DNA from: CAZNMF01 sp035547155
GTDB taxonomy: Bacteria > Acidobacteriota > Vicinamibacteria > Vicinamibacterales > SCN-69-37
Reading direction: 5' to 3'
Assembly (NCBI GenBank): GCA_035547155.1
Contig: DASZVJ010000151.1
Location: forward strand, 1-16,371
Length of the DNA: 16,371 nt
In this document: piece after piece, positions 9,435 through 16,371 of the stretch
How the letters are laid out: each line of letters starts with the position of its first letter
How positions within the stretch are numbered: the stretch's first letter is position 1
Notes under the pieces: model-generated
Database searches by the model: none
The model's input: only the letters and a program-made list of their open reading frames with translations
Told to the model about the DNA's origin: nothing
Translations under genes and position numbers: made by a program

Positions 9435-10529
9435 ATGTCCGAGATCCAATCCGGCTTCGTCACTGCGCTGTATCTGTTCGACGTGGCGCGATCGATCGAC
9501 CTCGTGGCGATCGAAGCGCAGGTCGGCGGTCAGGCGGCGCGCGCCAGCCTCGGCGACAAGAGCGCCGGCCCGTCGCGATCGCGCTACGTCACGCCGCCGC
9601 TCGTCGTCGACGGCCACGTGCTCGGCTGCACGGACGTCGACGGCTTTCGCAGCCGCGTCAAGTTCTACGACTACGGCGTCGTCTCGCTGACGCTGACGCG
9701 CGCATTCTCGGGGAGCTGGGCCGATCTCGTCGCGCTCGGGCAGACGCTGATCGAGAACGAGCCGCTCGAGGAGCACGCGGCGCGCACCTGCGACCACATC
9801 GTCTCGGTCGTGGCGTCCTCGCTCGCCGATCAGCACCGGTCGTTTCTCAGCGAGGACTACCTCGTGTTCGCGGTCACGGCGCTCGAGACGCCGTCGACGT
9901 CGCAGGATCTGATCGTCAACCATGGACAGGACATCGCGCAGCTCCTGCGCGGCGAGCGCCAGCGGCTCAGCGCGCAGGAACGCGACTTCGTCCTGAGCCA
10001 GAGCCTCTCGTATCTCGCCGAGGATCTCGTCGTCCCCGCGTGGAACGCGGCATGGATCTACGACACGGAAGGGGCGGCGCTGGCGGCGGTGGAGATTCTC
10101 GAGCTCGCCAACTCGCAGCTGCTCGAGTTCCGGTACCACGACGAGCTGCTCGAAGGCGAGCTGACGCGGCTCTACGCCGACCTGCAGCATCCGCGATGGC
10201 GCGATCGCCTCGCGCTGCGTCAGCGCCGGCGAGCCGTGCTCGAAGTGCAGTCGCTCTTGATCGACGTCAACGAGCTGACCGATCGGCTCGAGAACACGGT
10301 CAAGTTCGCCGGCGACCCGTACGCCGCGCGCCTGCTGTCGAATGCCAGCGCGCGTCTCGGCGTGCAGCACTGGAAGACCAGCGTCGACGAGAAGCTGCGC
10401 ACGCTCGAAGACATCCGGCGTTTCGCCGTCGAGCAGACCGGCATGTCACAAGCGAACCTGCTCGAGCTCATCATCGTGGCGATTCTCGTCATCGAGCTCG
10501 GCCTGTTCTTCGCGGGAATTATGCATTGA
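9435..10529 (+). CDS. RMD1/DUF155-like tail-anchored membrane protein, function unknown
   Basis: Predicted 364-residue protein without a signal peptide and with one hydrophobic segment at the extreme C-terminus (LLELIIVAILVIELGLFF, about 344-361). Order of parts: an alpha/beta N-terminal region containing KFYDYGVVSLTL (about 76-87), a helical middle (LSAQERDFVLSQSLSYLAED onward), a charged coiled-coil-like stretch and the C-terminal anchor. This order, the YDYG element and the closing 'LE-II-x-IE' helix resemble the RMD1/YagE (DUF155) family, which includes mitochondrial RMND1. The match is by eye and distant, so a separate family is possible. The protein would face the cytoplasm from the inner membrane. 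The ATG at 9435 has no Shine-Dalgarno. It stands alone between two repeat-bearing spacers. Confidence 0.6.
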   Translation: MSEIQSGFVTALYLFDVARSIDLVAIEAQVGGQAARASLGDKSAGPSRSRYVTPPLVVDGHVLGCTDVDGFRSRVKFYDYGVVSLTLTRAFSGSWADLVALGQTLIENEPLEEHAARTCDHIVSVVASSLADQHRSFLSEDYLVFAVTALETPSTSQDLIVNHGQDIAQLLRGERQRLSAQERDFVLSQSLSYLAEDLVVPAWNAAWIYDTEGAALAAVEILELANSQLLEFRYHDELLEGELTRLYADLQHPRWRDRLALRQRRRAVLEVQSLLIDVNELTDRLENTVKFAGDPYAARLLSNASARLGVQHWKTSVDEKLRTLEDIRRFAVEQTGMSQANLLELIIVAILVIELGLFFAGIMH

Positions 10530-10537
10530 GGGATAAC

Positions 10538-10562
10538 GGGCCGCCACAAGGGCGGCCCCTAC
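10538..10562 (+). repeat. Short palindromic repeat, copy 2 (gggccgcc-acaag-ggcggccc-ctac)
   Basis: Perfect 8-bp stem and acaag loop, 8 bp after the RMD1-like stop codon. It is the left end of the first composite unit (10538-10622), where it is paired with the inverted copy at 10598-10622. Confidence 0.85.
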
Positions 10563-10597
10563 GGATCGGTCTGCGATCCGGTCACGACGCAGTCTTC

Positions 10598-10622
10598 GCA
10601 GGGGCGACCCTTGTGATCGCCC
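10598..10622 (-). repeat. Short palindromic repeat, copy 3 (inverted)
   Basis: Read on the minus strand it is gggcgatc-acaag-ggtcgccc followed by ctgc. One stem position is a G-T wobble. It closes composite unit 1. Confidence 0.8.
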
Positions 10623-10628
10623 GGCCCC

Positions 10629-10653
10629 GGGCCGCCACAAGGGCGGCCCGTAC
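10629..10653 (+). repeat. Short palindromic repeat, copy 4 (gggccgcc-acaag-ggcggccc-gtac)
   Basis: Same stem and loop as copy 2; the tail is gtac instead of ctac. It opens composite unit 2. Confidence 0.85.
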
Positions 10654-10687
10654 GATCGGTCTGCGGTCCGGTCACGACGCGGTCTTC

Positions 10688-10712
10688 GTAGGGGCGGCCC
10701 CCGTGGCCGCCC
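10688..10712 (-). repeat. Short palindromic repeat, copy 5 (inverted, loop variant)
   Basis: On the minus strand it reads gggcggcc-acggg-ggccgccc-ctac: a third stem sequence, still perfectly paired, with an altered loop. It closes composite unit 2. Confidence 0.8.
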
Positions 10713-10816
10713 GTCATCTGCCGCCCGTCCCCGCAGCCCGTAATGCTTCCGCACTATTGCCCCTTTCGCCGCATCCCAGAAACGATCGTTCGCCTCTGTT
10801 GAGGGATGGAGTCCGA
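10713..10816. promoter_or_regulatory. Leader of the TonB receptor gene, with a 10-bp palindrome and a Shine-Dalgarno
   Basis: This is the only unique-looking sequence between the composite repeat and the receptor gene, so its promoter should lie here or in the repeat. I see no convincing -35/-10 pair. A perfect palindrome aacgatcgtt (10781-10790) lies 26 bp before the ATG and could be an operator or the start of an RNA structure. The ribosome-binding site is ggag at 10808-10811, 5 nt before the ATG at 10817. Confidence 0.35.
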
Positions 10817-13783
10817 ATGCATCGTTTGTGGAAGCGGATTGTTGTGATCGTGTGCGCGGGGATGTGGCTGTCGTCGACGGCCGCCGCGCAGGAGCCCGGC
10901 ACGGCCAGTGTGCGCGGCCAGATTACGAACGCACAGGGACAGGGCGTCGCGGCGACCGTGACGTTGACGGACGCGCGGACGAGCCTGTCGCGCGAGACGC
11001 AGGCCGACGCAGCCGGTCATTTCACGATCGCGAGCGTGCCGCCGGGCAGCGTGTCGATCGTCGTGGCCGCGCCGGGCTTTGCCGAATGGCGCGCCGGGAA
11101 CGTCCGGCTCGAGGTCGGACAGGTCGCGCAGGTGGACATTCAACTCGCGCTCACACCCGTGCGTGAAGCCGTCGACGTGCGCGCGGGCGCCGGCGCCGTC
11201 GATCTCGTGCAATCGCACGTCGGCAGCGTCGTCTCCGCGGGCGAGATCCAGACGCTGCCGCTCAACGGCCGCAACTTCCTCGAGCTCGCGTTCCTCACGC
11301 CGGGCAACGCGCCGACGCCGAACTTCGATCCGACCAAAGCGCAGTCCGTCGTGATCTCGTCGGCGGGCCAGCTCGGCCGCGGCGGCAACATCACGATCGA
11401 CGGCATGGACGACAACGACGATGTGGTCGGCGGGCCGGTGCAGAACTTCACGGAAGATGCGGTCCAGGAGTTTCAGGTCGCGACGAACCGCTTCTCGGCC
11501 GAGCTCGGCCGTTCGGCGTCATCGGTCATCAACGTCGTCACCAAGTCCGGCGGATCGATCGCGAGCGGCAGCGCGTCGGTCTACCTGCGCGATCAGGCGT
11601 GGCAGGCGCTGCCCGCGACGGTCGATCGCTCGCTCGCCGGCGATCCGCCGTTCGACCGACAGCAGGTGTCCGCGACGTTCGGCGGACCGATCGTCCGCAA
11701 TCGGCTCTTCGGCTTCGCCGCGATCGAGCGGCGGAATCAGAACGGCGGCGTGCTCGTCGGCGTCCGCGATCCGGCCACACGCACGATCGGCCGCACGTTC
11801 GCCGACGCACCGCTCGACGAGTGGCTCGGCACGGCGCGTGTCGACTGGCGATCCCGCGGCGCCGATCAAGTGACGATCCGCTATTCCGGCCAGCACGAGC
11901 GCGACACGTCGGCGAGCACGATCGAGCGCGCGATCGGCTCCGCGTCGCAGCGTCAGGACTCACGCAATCTCGTCAACGCGGTGCTCGGATCCTGGACGCG
12001 CATCCTGTCACCGCGCGCGGTGAACACGCTCGGCGTGAGCTGGAGCGGCTTCGACAATCGCATCGTGCCGGTCGCGCCCGGCGTGCAGCTCACGTATCCG
12101 AGCCTGCAGGACGGCTCGTCGTTCCGCGTGCCGCAGGGCACGACGCAGAAGCGGCTGCAGGTCTCCGAGTCGCTGTCGCTGTCGCGCGGCCCGCACCAGT
12201 GGACGTTCGGCGGCCAGGTCCAGCGCGTCGACGCCGCATTCGATCTCGGCGTCTTCCGCGACGGCCGCATCGAGATGCTCGAGGACTTTCCCGCGTTCGA
12301 TCGCAACGGCGACGGCGTCGTCAACGACGACGACCTGTTGTTCGCGGTGACGCTGCGCAGCGGCAAGCCGACGCAGGACTTGCAGATCCCCAATGCGGAC
12401 AACGTCTATCTCGCCGGCTACGCGCAGGACGACTGGCGCATCCATCCGCAGCTCTCGCTGAATCTCGGCGTGCGCTACGAGATCGACACGGACGTCAACA
12501 ACATGAGCCGGACGGGCGATCTCAACCCGATCCTCGAGCCGTTCATCCATGGCCCGCGCAAGCGCGACACGAACAACGTCGCGCCGCGGCTCGGCTTCAA
12601 CTGGAGCACGCGCGACGGCCGCACGAGCGTGCGCGGCGGCTACGGCATCTTCTACGACCGCGTCACGCTCGAGATCGAGTCGCTCGAGCGCGGTCTCGAC
12701 GGGCGCGCGCTGCCGGTCGAGGTGCGCGCGGGTAGCGCGCAGTTCCTCGATCCGGATACGGGGATGTTTCTGCCCGGTGCGCCGACGGTCTCGAACCCGT
12801 TCACGGGCTTCATCCTGCCTGGCGCCGGCGCGTCCGGCATCAACCTGATCGACGCGCACCTGCAGAACCCGATGGTGCAGCAGGTCGGCTTCGGCGTCGA
12901 GCGCCAGATCGGCGCGCGGCAGATCGTGCGTGTCGACGTCGTACACAACAAGGGGACGGATTTCCTCATCGGCCGCACGATCGGCGAGGTCTTCAATCCC
13001 GTCGTCGGCGGCCCGGATCGCGTGGTCAGTCTCGAGTCGAGCGCGAAGACGCAGTACGACGCGCTGATGATCGAGCTCGAGCGCCGGTATGCGAACCGTT
13101 TCAGCGCCCGCGCGGCGTACACGCTGTCGAAGGCGTGGAACGACGCGAATGACGATCAGATTCCCTTCGGCAGCGGACCGATCGATCCGAACGACATCGG
13201 CCGCGAGTGGGGCCCGACGCCGAACGATCGCCGGCATCGCCTCGTGTTGTCGGGGCTCGTCGATCTTGGCGCGGGCCTGCAACTGTCCGGTGTGTGGACG
13301 GTGTCGTCCGGCGTGCCGATGGACATTCTCATGCCGGATGGCGCGACGCGCATTCCGGTGCTGTCGCGCAATGCCGGCGGACGCGTGTTCAAGACCGCGG
13401 CGGATCTGAACGCGTACCTGTCGAACCTCAACGCGAGCGGCGGCGTCGATGGCGTCCTGCTGCCGCTGGTCTCGCCCGACGCGCGGTTCAACGACGCGTT
13501 CTCGTCGGTCGACGTGCGGCTGTCGAAGCGCGTGCGCCTCGGCCGCGCGAACGTGGACGTGCTGGCCGAAGTGTTCAATCTCCTCAACACGACGAACATC
13601 CTCGGCACGGGCACGGTGAACTACTCGGGCTTCTCGAACGTGCTCGTGCGCGACTCCGACGACCCGAGCGATCCGGGTTATTTGAAGTCGTCGAGCTTCG
13701 GCAAACCGGTGAGCACGGCCGGCGGCGTCTTCGGCTCCGGCGGCCCGCGGGCCCTGCAACTCGGCGCGAAGGTGAGTTTTTAG
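10817..13783 (+). CDS. TonB-dependent outer-membrane receptor, Oar-like, with N-terminal carboxypeptidase-regulatory domain
   Basis: Predicted 988 residues. The ATG at 10817 has ggag 5 nt upstream and gives a clean signal peptide (MHRLWKRIVVIVCAGMWL, cleavage near AAA-QEPG at about 24). The frame is open further upstream but that part is repeat-derived. Residues about 28-115 form a carboxypeptidase-regulatory-like Ig fold (ASVRGQITNAQGQGV through VDIQLALTPV). A plug domain follows, with LPLNGRNFLELAFLTPGN near 147-164 and NRFSAELGRSASSVINVVTK. The rest is a 22-strand-type barrel ending in the outer-membrane signature KVSF. This architecture is the large receptor family expanded in Acidobacteriota and likely binds an oligosaccharide, peptide or other bulky ligand; the ligand is unknown. 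Residues 495-506 form an EF-hand-like loop (DRNGDGVVNDDD), unusual inside a barrel. No TonB/ExbBD genes are nearby. Confidence 0.9.
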   Translation: MHRLWKRIVVIVCAGMWLSSTAAAQEPGTASVRGQITNAQGQGVAATVTLTDARTSLSRETQADAAGHFTIASVPPGSVSIVVAAPGFAEWRAGNVRLEVGQVAQVDIQLALTPVREAVDVRAGAGAVDLVQSHVGSVVSAGEIQTLPLNGRNFLELAFLTPGNAPTPNFDPTKAQSVVISSAGQLGRGGNITIDGMDDNDDVVGGPVQNFTEDAVQEFQVATNRFSAELGRSASSVINVVTKSGGSIASGSASVYLRDQAWQALPATVDRSLAGDPPFDRQQVSATFGGPIVRNRLFGFAAIERRNQNGGVLVGVRDPATRTIGRTFADAPLDEWLGTARVDWRSRGADQVTIRYSGQHERDTSASTIERAIGSASQRQDSRNLVNAVLGSWTRILSPRAVNTLGVSWSGFDNRIVPVAPGVQLTYPSLQDGSSFRVPQGTTQKRLQVSESLSLSRGPHQWTFGGQVQRVDAAFDLGVFRDGRIEMLEDFPAFDRNGDGVVNDDDLLFAVTLRSGKPTQDLQIPNADNVYLAGYAQDDWRIHPQLSLNLGVRYEIDTDVNNMSRTGDLNPILEPFIHGPRKRDTNNVAPRLGFNWSTRDGRTSVRGGYGIFYDRVTLEIESLERGLDGRALPVEVRAGSAQFLDPDTGMFLPGAPTVSNPFTGFILPGAGASGINLIDAHLQNPMVQQVGFGVERQIGARQIVRVDVVHNKGTDFLIGRTIGEVFNPVVGGPDRVVSLESSAKTQYDALMIELERRYANRFSARAAYTLSKAWNDANDDQIPFGSGPIDPNDIGREWGPTPNDRRHRLVLSGLVDLGAGLQLSGVWTVSSGVPMDILMPDGATRIPVLSRNAGGRVFKTAADLNAYLSNLNASGGVDGVLLPLVSPDARFNDAFSSVDVRLSKRVRLGRANVDVLAEVFNLLNTTNILGTGTVNYSGFSNVLVRDSDDPSDPGYLKSSSFGKPVSTAGGVFGSGGPRALQLGAKVSF

Positions 13784-13818
13784 TTTCGAAGTTCGAAGTT
13801 CGAAGTTCGAAGTTCGAA
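13784..13818. repeat. Heptamer tandem repeat, five units of (g/t)ttcgaa
   Basis: The first unit is tttcgaa, then four exact gttcgaa, then a degenerate gtttggg at 13819-13825. It starts directly after the receptor's TAG and ends 14 bp before the ATG of the next gene. Each unit contains the palindrome ttcgaa. The 7-bp period is not a multiple of 3, consistent with a non-coding role. Confidence 0.9.
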
Positions 13819-13832
13819 GTTTGGGGTGCCCT

Positions 13833-14399
13833 ATGTCCCATATCCCCGTCACTCCAGGTCTTCCCGGCATCCGCGGTCTGCTCGCGTTCCGTCCCGAGAC
13901 GGCCAAACCGATGGGCGATCTGGCCGAGGTGCTGCTGCGCGGGCCGAGCACGCTGACGCGCGCCGAGCGCGAGATGATCGCGGCGCAGGTGTCGTATCGC
14001 AACACCTGCCACTTCTGTCACAACGTGCACGCGGCGGTTGCCGCCGAGCATCTCGGCGGACGCGATGACGACTACGCGATCGTCGCGCAAGTGCAGCGCG
14101 ATGCGGAAGCCGCGCCGGTCTCGGAGAAGATGAAGGCGCTGCTGGCCATTGCCGCGCGCGTGCAGCAGGATGGCAAGCAGGTGAGCGATGCGCATGTCGC
14201 GCGCGCCCGCGCCGCGGGGGCGACCGACGTCGAGATTCACGACACGGTGCTCATCGCCGCGGCGTTCTGTATGTTCAACCGCTACGTCGACGGCCTCGGC
14301 ACGTGGCAGCCGGACGATCCGGCGATGTATCGCGAGTCCGGCAAGCGCACGGCCGAGCTCGGCTATCTGAACCGGACGTACACGCCGGTCGAGAAGTGA
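13833..14399 (+). CDS. AhpD-like / carboxymuconolactone decarboxylase family protein with full CXXC
   Basis: Predicted 188-residue soluble protein starting MSHIPVTPGLPGIRGLLAF. The ATG at 13833 is chosen over an in-frame TTG at 13821, which sits in repeat-derived sequence. The active-site motif is complete: Glu47 in EREMIAAQVSY, then C59-H-F-C62-H-N-V-H66. This is the Cys-X2-Cys-X3-His arrangement of AhpD and 'peroxidase-related' enzymes, in which the Cys pair reduces peroxides or relays electrons from thioredoxin-like donors. No AhpC gene is nearby, so its partner is unclear. It is first in an operon; its TGA overlaps the transporter's GTG by 4 nt. A decarboxylase role on a protocatechuate-pathway lactone is less likely given the CXXC. 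Confidence 0.85.
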   Translation: MSHIPVTPGLPGIRGLLAFRPETAKPMGDLAEVLLRGPSTLTRAEREMIAAQVSYRNTCHFCHNVHAAVAAEHLGGRDDDYAIVAQVQRDAEAAPVSEKMKALLAIAARVQQDGKQVSDAHVARARAAGATDVEIHDTVLIAAAFCMFNRYVDGLGTWQPDDPAMYRESGKRTAELGYLNRTYTPVEK

Positions 14400-15720
14400 A
14401 CACAGGGGGATCGGCCGGACGTCTCGGTCTCTGGTCGGCGACGGCGCTCGTCATCGGCCACACGATCGGCGTCGGCATCTTTCTCACGCCCGCGGAGCTG
14501 ATCGGTGCGCTGCGCGCGCCGGGCGTGACGATCGCGCTCTGGACGATCTGCGGCGCGATCGTGCTCGCCGGCGCGCTGACGTTCGGCGAGCTGGCGTCGC
14601 GTTATCCCGAGAGCGGCGGCCTCTACGTCTACCTGCGCGAGGCGTGGGGACCGCGCGTGGCCTTTCTCTACGGCTGGCAGTCGCTGCTCATCATGGACCC
14701 CGGCGTCACGGCCGCGCTCGCGGCCGGCGCGGCGCAGTACGTCGTGGCAATCTGGCCAGCGGCGGCCGGGTCCGAGCGTGCGATCGGCGTCGTGCTCCTG
14801 TGGACGGTCGCGGGCCTCAACATGGCCGGCCTGCGGATCGGCGCGCGCGCCTTCGGCGCATTGACAGTGATCAAGCTGGCTGCGCTCGCCGCCATCGTCA
14901 TCATCGCGCTCACCGTGCACGGCGGCAGCTGGACGCACTTCGCGGCGGATCCCTCCGGGCGCGCCGGTGCGCCGCCGCTCGCGGCGGCAATCGCGATCGG
15001 CCTGGTCGGCGTGTTCTTCTCCTTCGGCGGCTTCTGGGAGACGAGCCGGATTGCCGGCGAAGTGCGCGATCCGCAGCGCACGCTGCCGCGCGCGCTCGTC
15101 CTCGGCGTATTGACGGTGACGCTGATCTACGTGATGACGACGGTCGCGTTCATCGTGCTCGTGCCGCCGGCCGACGCGACGAGCGCGGCCGCGTTCGCGC
15201 GTAAGGCCGGTGAGGCGATGCTGGGATCCGCGGGGCCGGTCGCGCTGGCGGCCGTCGTGCTCGTGTCGGTCGTGGCGAGCGCGATGGCGATGATCATGGT
15301 CGCGCCGCGGCTCTACGAAGCGATGAGCGTTGACGGCCTCTTCCCCGCGTGGCTCGCGACGCGATCGGCGGCCACGGGCGCGCCGATGCGATCGACGATC
15401 GTCCTGTCGTCGATCGCCACCGTCTTCGTGCTGCTCGGCACGTTCGATCAAATCGTCGCCGTCTTCGTCTGCACGACGCTCGTGTTCGTCGCGCTCGCGG
15501 CCGCCGCGGTGTTCCGGCTGCGGCGGACGCGCGCGCGCGCGCCGTTCATGACGTCCGGCTATCCGCTGACGCCGGCCCTGTTCATCGCGCTCCTGCTCGT
15601 CATCGTCGCGATGATTGCCATCAACCGGCCGTGGCAGGCCGCGACGGGACTTGCCGCCGTGCTGATCGGCGTGCCGGTCGCGCGATGGCTGACCGCGCCG
15701 ATCGCCCTGGAGGGCCGCTC

Positions 15721-15724
<4 letters not shown>
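14396..15724 (+). CDS. APC-superfamily amino-acid/amine permease
   Basis: Predicted 442-residue inner-membrane transporter with about 12 hydrophobic segments. The GTG at 14396 overlaps the preceding TGA (GTGA). It places a short cytoplasmic N-terminus before TM1 (ALVIGHTIGVGIFLTP), which carries the APC signature G-x-x-I-G-x-G-I-F. TM2 and the following loop read GELASRYPESGGLYVYLREA, also typical of the family. The unwound TM6 region includes FFSFGGFWETSRIAGEVRDP. This is close to the LAT/basic amino-acid-polyamine type; the substrate cannot be told from sequence. It lies between two AhpD-like genes, overlapping both by 4 nt, so the three products are probably made together. It may import an amino acid or amine consumed or detoxified by the flanking enzymes. 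Confidence 0.9.
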
Positions 15725-16293
<569 letters not shown>

Positions 16294-16306
16294 CGGTCTG
16301 AGGTCC

Positions 16307-16331
16307 GGGCCGCCACAAGGGCGGCCCCTAC
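16307..16331 (+). repeat. Short palindromic repeat, copy 6, possible operon-end hairpin
   Basis: gggccgcc-acaag-ggcggccc-ctac, identical in stem, loop and tail to copy 2, begins 14 bp after the last stop codon. It is preceded by ggtctga-ggtccgg (16295-16308), a pair of 7-bp units like those in the linkers of the composite repeat. It may serve as a terminator or mRNA 3'-end stabiliser. The remaining 40 bases of the window hold nothing I can identify. Confidence 0.85.
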
Positions 16332-16371
16332 GATATTTCGTCGTCGCCGCCGTCGCCCGTGTCGCGCGTCG

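Larger units (their letters stand above)
10538..10712. repeat. Tandem BIME-like composite: two 85-bp units, each an inverted pair of palindromes
   Basis: Unit 1 (10538-10622) and unit 2 (10629-10712) are direct repeats separated by 6 bp. By hand alignment they differ at 9 positions plus one single-base indel, about 88% identity. Each begins with a forward palindrome, has a roughly 35-bp linker and ends with the same palindrome inverted. The linker itself has a small dyad: ggatcg/cgatcc at 10563-10568 and 10574-10579 in unit 1, kept with a wobble pair in unit 2. This is the architecture of bacterial interspersed mosaic elements made of inverted REP sequences. No REP-associated transposase is in the window. 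It occupies most of the spacer upstream of the TonB receptor gene. Confidence 0.8.

Noticed and set aside
10538..10712. Possible CRISPR array from the repeated palindromes
   Set aside because: Repeat orientation alternates, the linkers are nearly identical rather than unique, and no cas genes are present.
10040..10816. N-terminal extension of the TonB receptor frame across the RMD1-like gene and the repeats
   Set aside because: It would encode repeat-derived and out-of-frame sequence; the ATG at 10817 has a good Shine-Dalgarno and a proper signal peptide.
15349..15720. Extension of the last AhpD-like frame into the permease gene
   Set aside because: The permease frame carries membrane segments here, and GGAGG plus the ATGA overlap fixes the start at 15721.

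Overview
The window is a GC-rich (roughly two-thirds or more by eye), gene-dense chromosomal segment of a Gram-negative bacterium. Several features point to Acidobacteriota, most likely a Vicinamibacteria-type soil or aquatic lineage: an Oar-like TonB-dependent receptor with an N-terminal carboxypeptidase-regulatory domain, two CRTAC1/ASPIC-UnbV beta-propeller proteins, a secreted dehydrogenase-type propeller fused to cytochrome c, and intergenic heptamer and palindrome repeats. The taxonomic call is inference, since there is no rRNA or other marker gene here.

Layout. (1) 1-2738, plus strand: 3' part of a large secreted protein with a dehydrogenase-like propeller, HEAT-like repeats, a c-type cytochrome domain and a discoidin (F5/8C) domain. 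It converges on the next block across a strong hairpin (2749-2785). (2) 2785-5624, minus strand: a two-gene operon of an exported TPR protein followed by a CRTAC1-type FG-GAP/ASPIC protein, joined by a GTGA overlap. (3) 5693-9367, plus strand and divergent from block 2: a LuxR/NarL-type sensor kinase, its response regulator and a second, Tat-exported CRTAC1 protein, all overlapping. The 68-bp divergent spacer carries a TATAAT box and a dyad. (4) 9435-10529: a tail-anchored RMD1/DUF155-like protein. (5) 10530-10816: about 290 bp of non-coding DNA dominated by a tandem BIME-like repeat. (6) 10817-13783: the TonB-dependent receptor, followed by a heptamer tandem repeat. (7) 13833-16293: a tight three-gene operon in which two AhpD-like (carboxymuconolactone decarboxylase family) proteins flank an APC-family amino-acid or amine transporter.

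How it may work together. Blocks 2 and 3 look like one divergent regulatory module: a membrane kinase/regulator pair cotranscribed with one calcium-binding propeller protein and facing an operon of a periplasmic TPR protein and a second propeller protein. One propeller protein carries a Sec-type signal and the other a Tat-type signal. The two overlapping AhpD-like genes probably handle redox or gamma-carboxymuconolactone-type chemistry on something imported by the transporter between them.

The most interesting non-coding content is a family of six short palindromes whose stems covary. Four of them form two inverted pairs in a tandem 85-bp composite. There is also a second layer of 7-bp tandem repeats with several different sequences. 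No tRNA, rRNA, CRISPR array, transposase or phage gene was seen. No gene-free stretch exceeds 300 bp.
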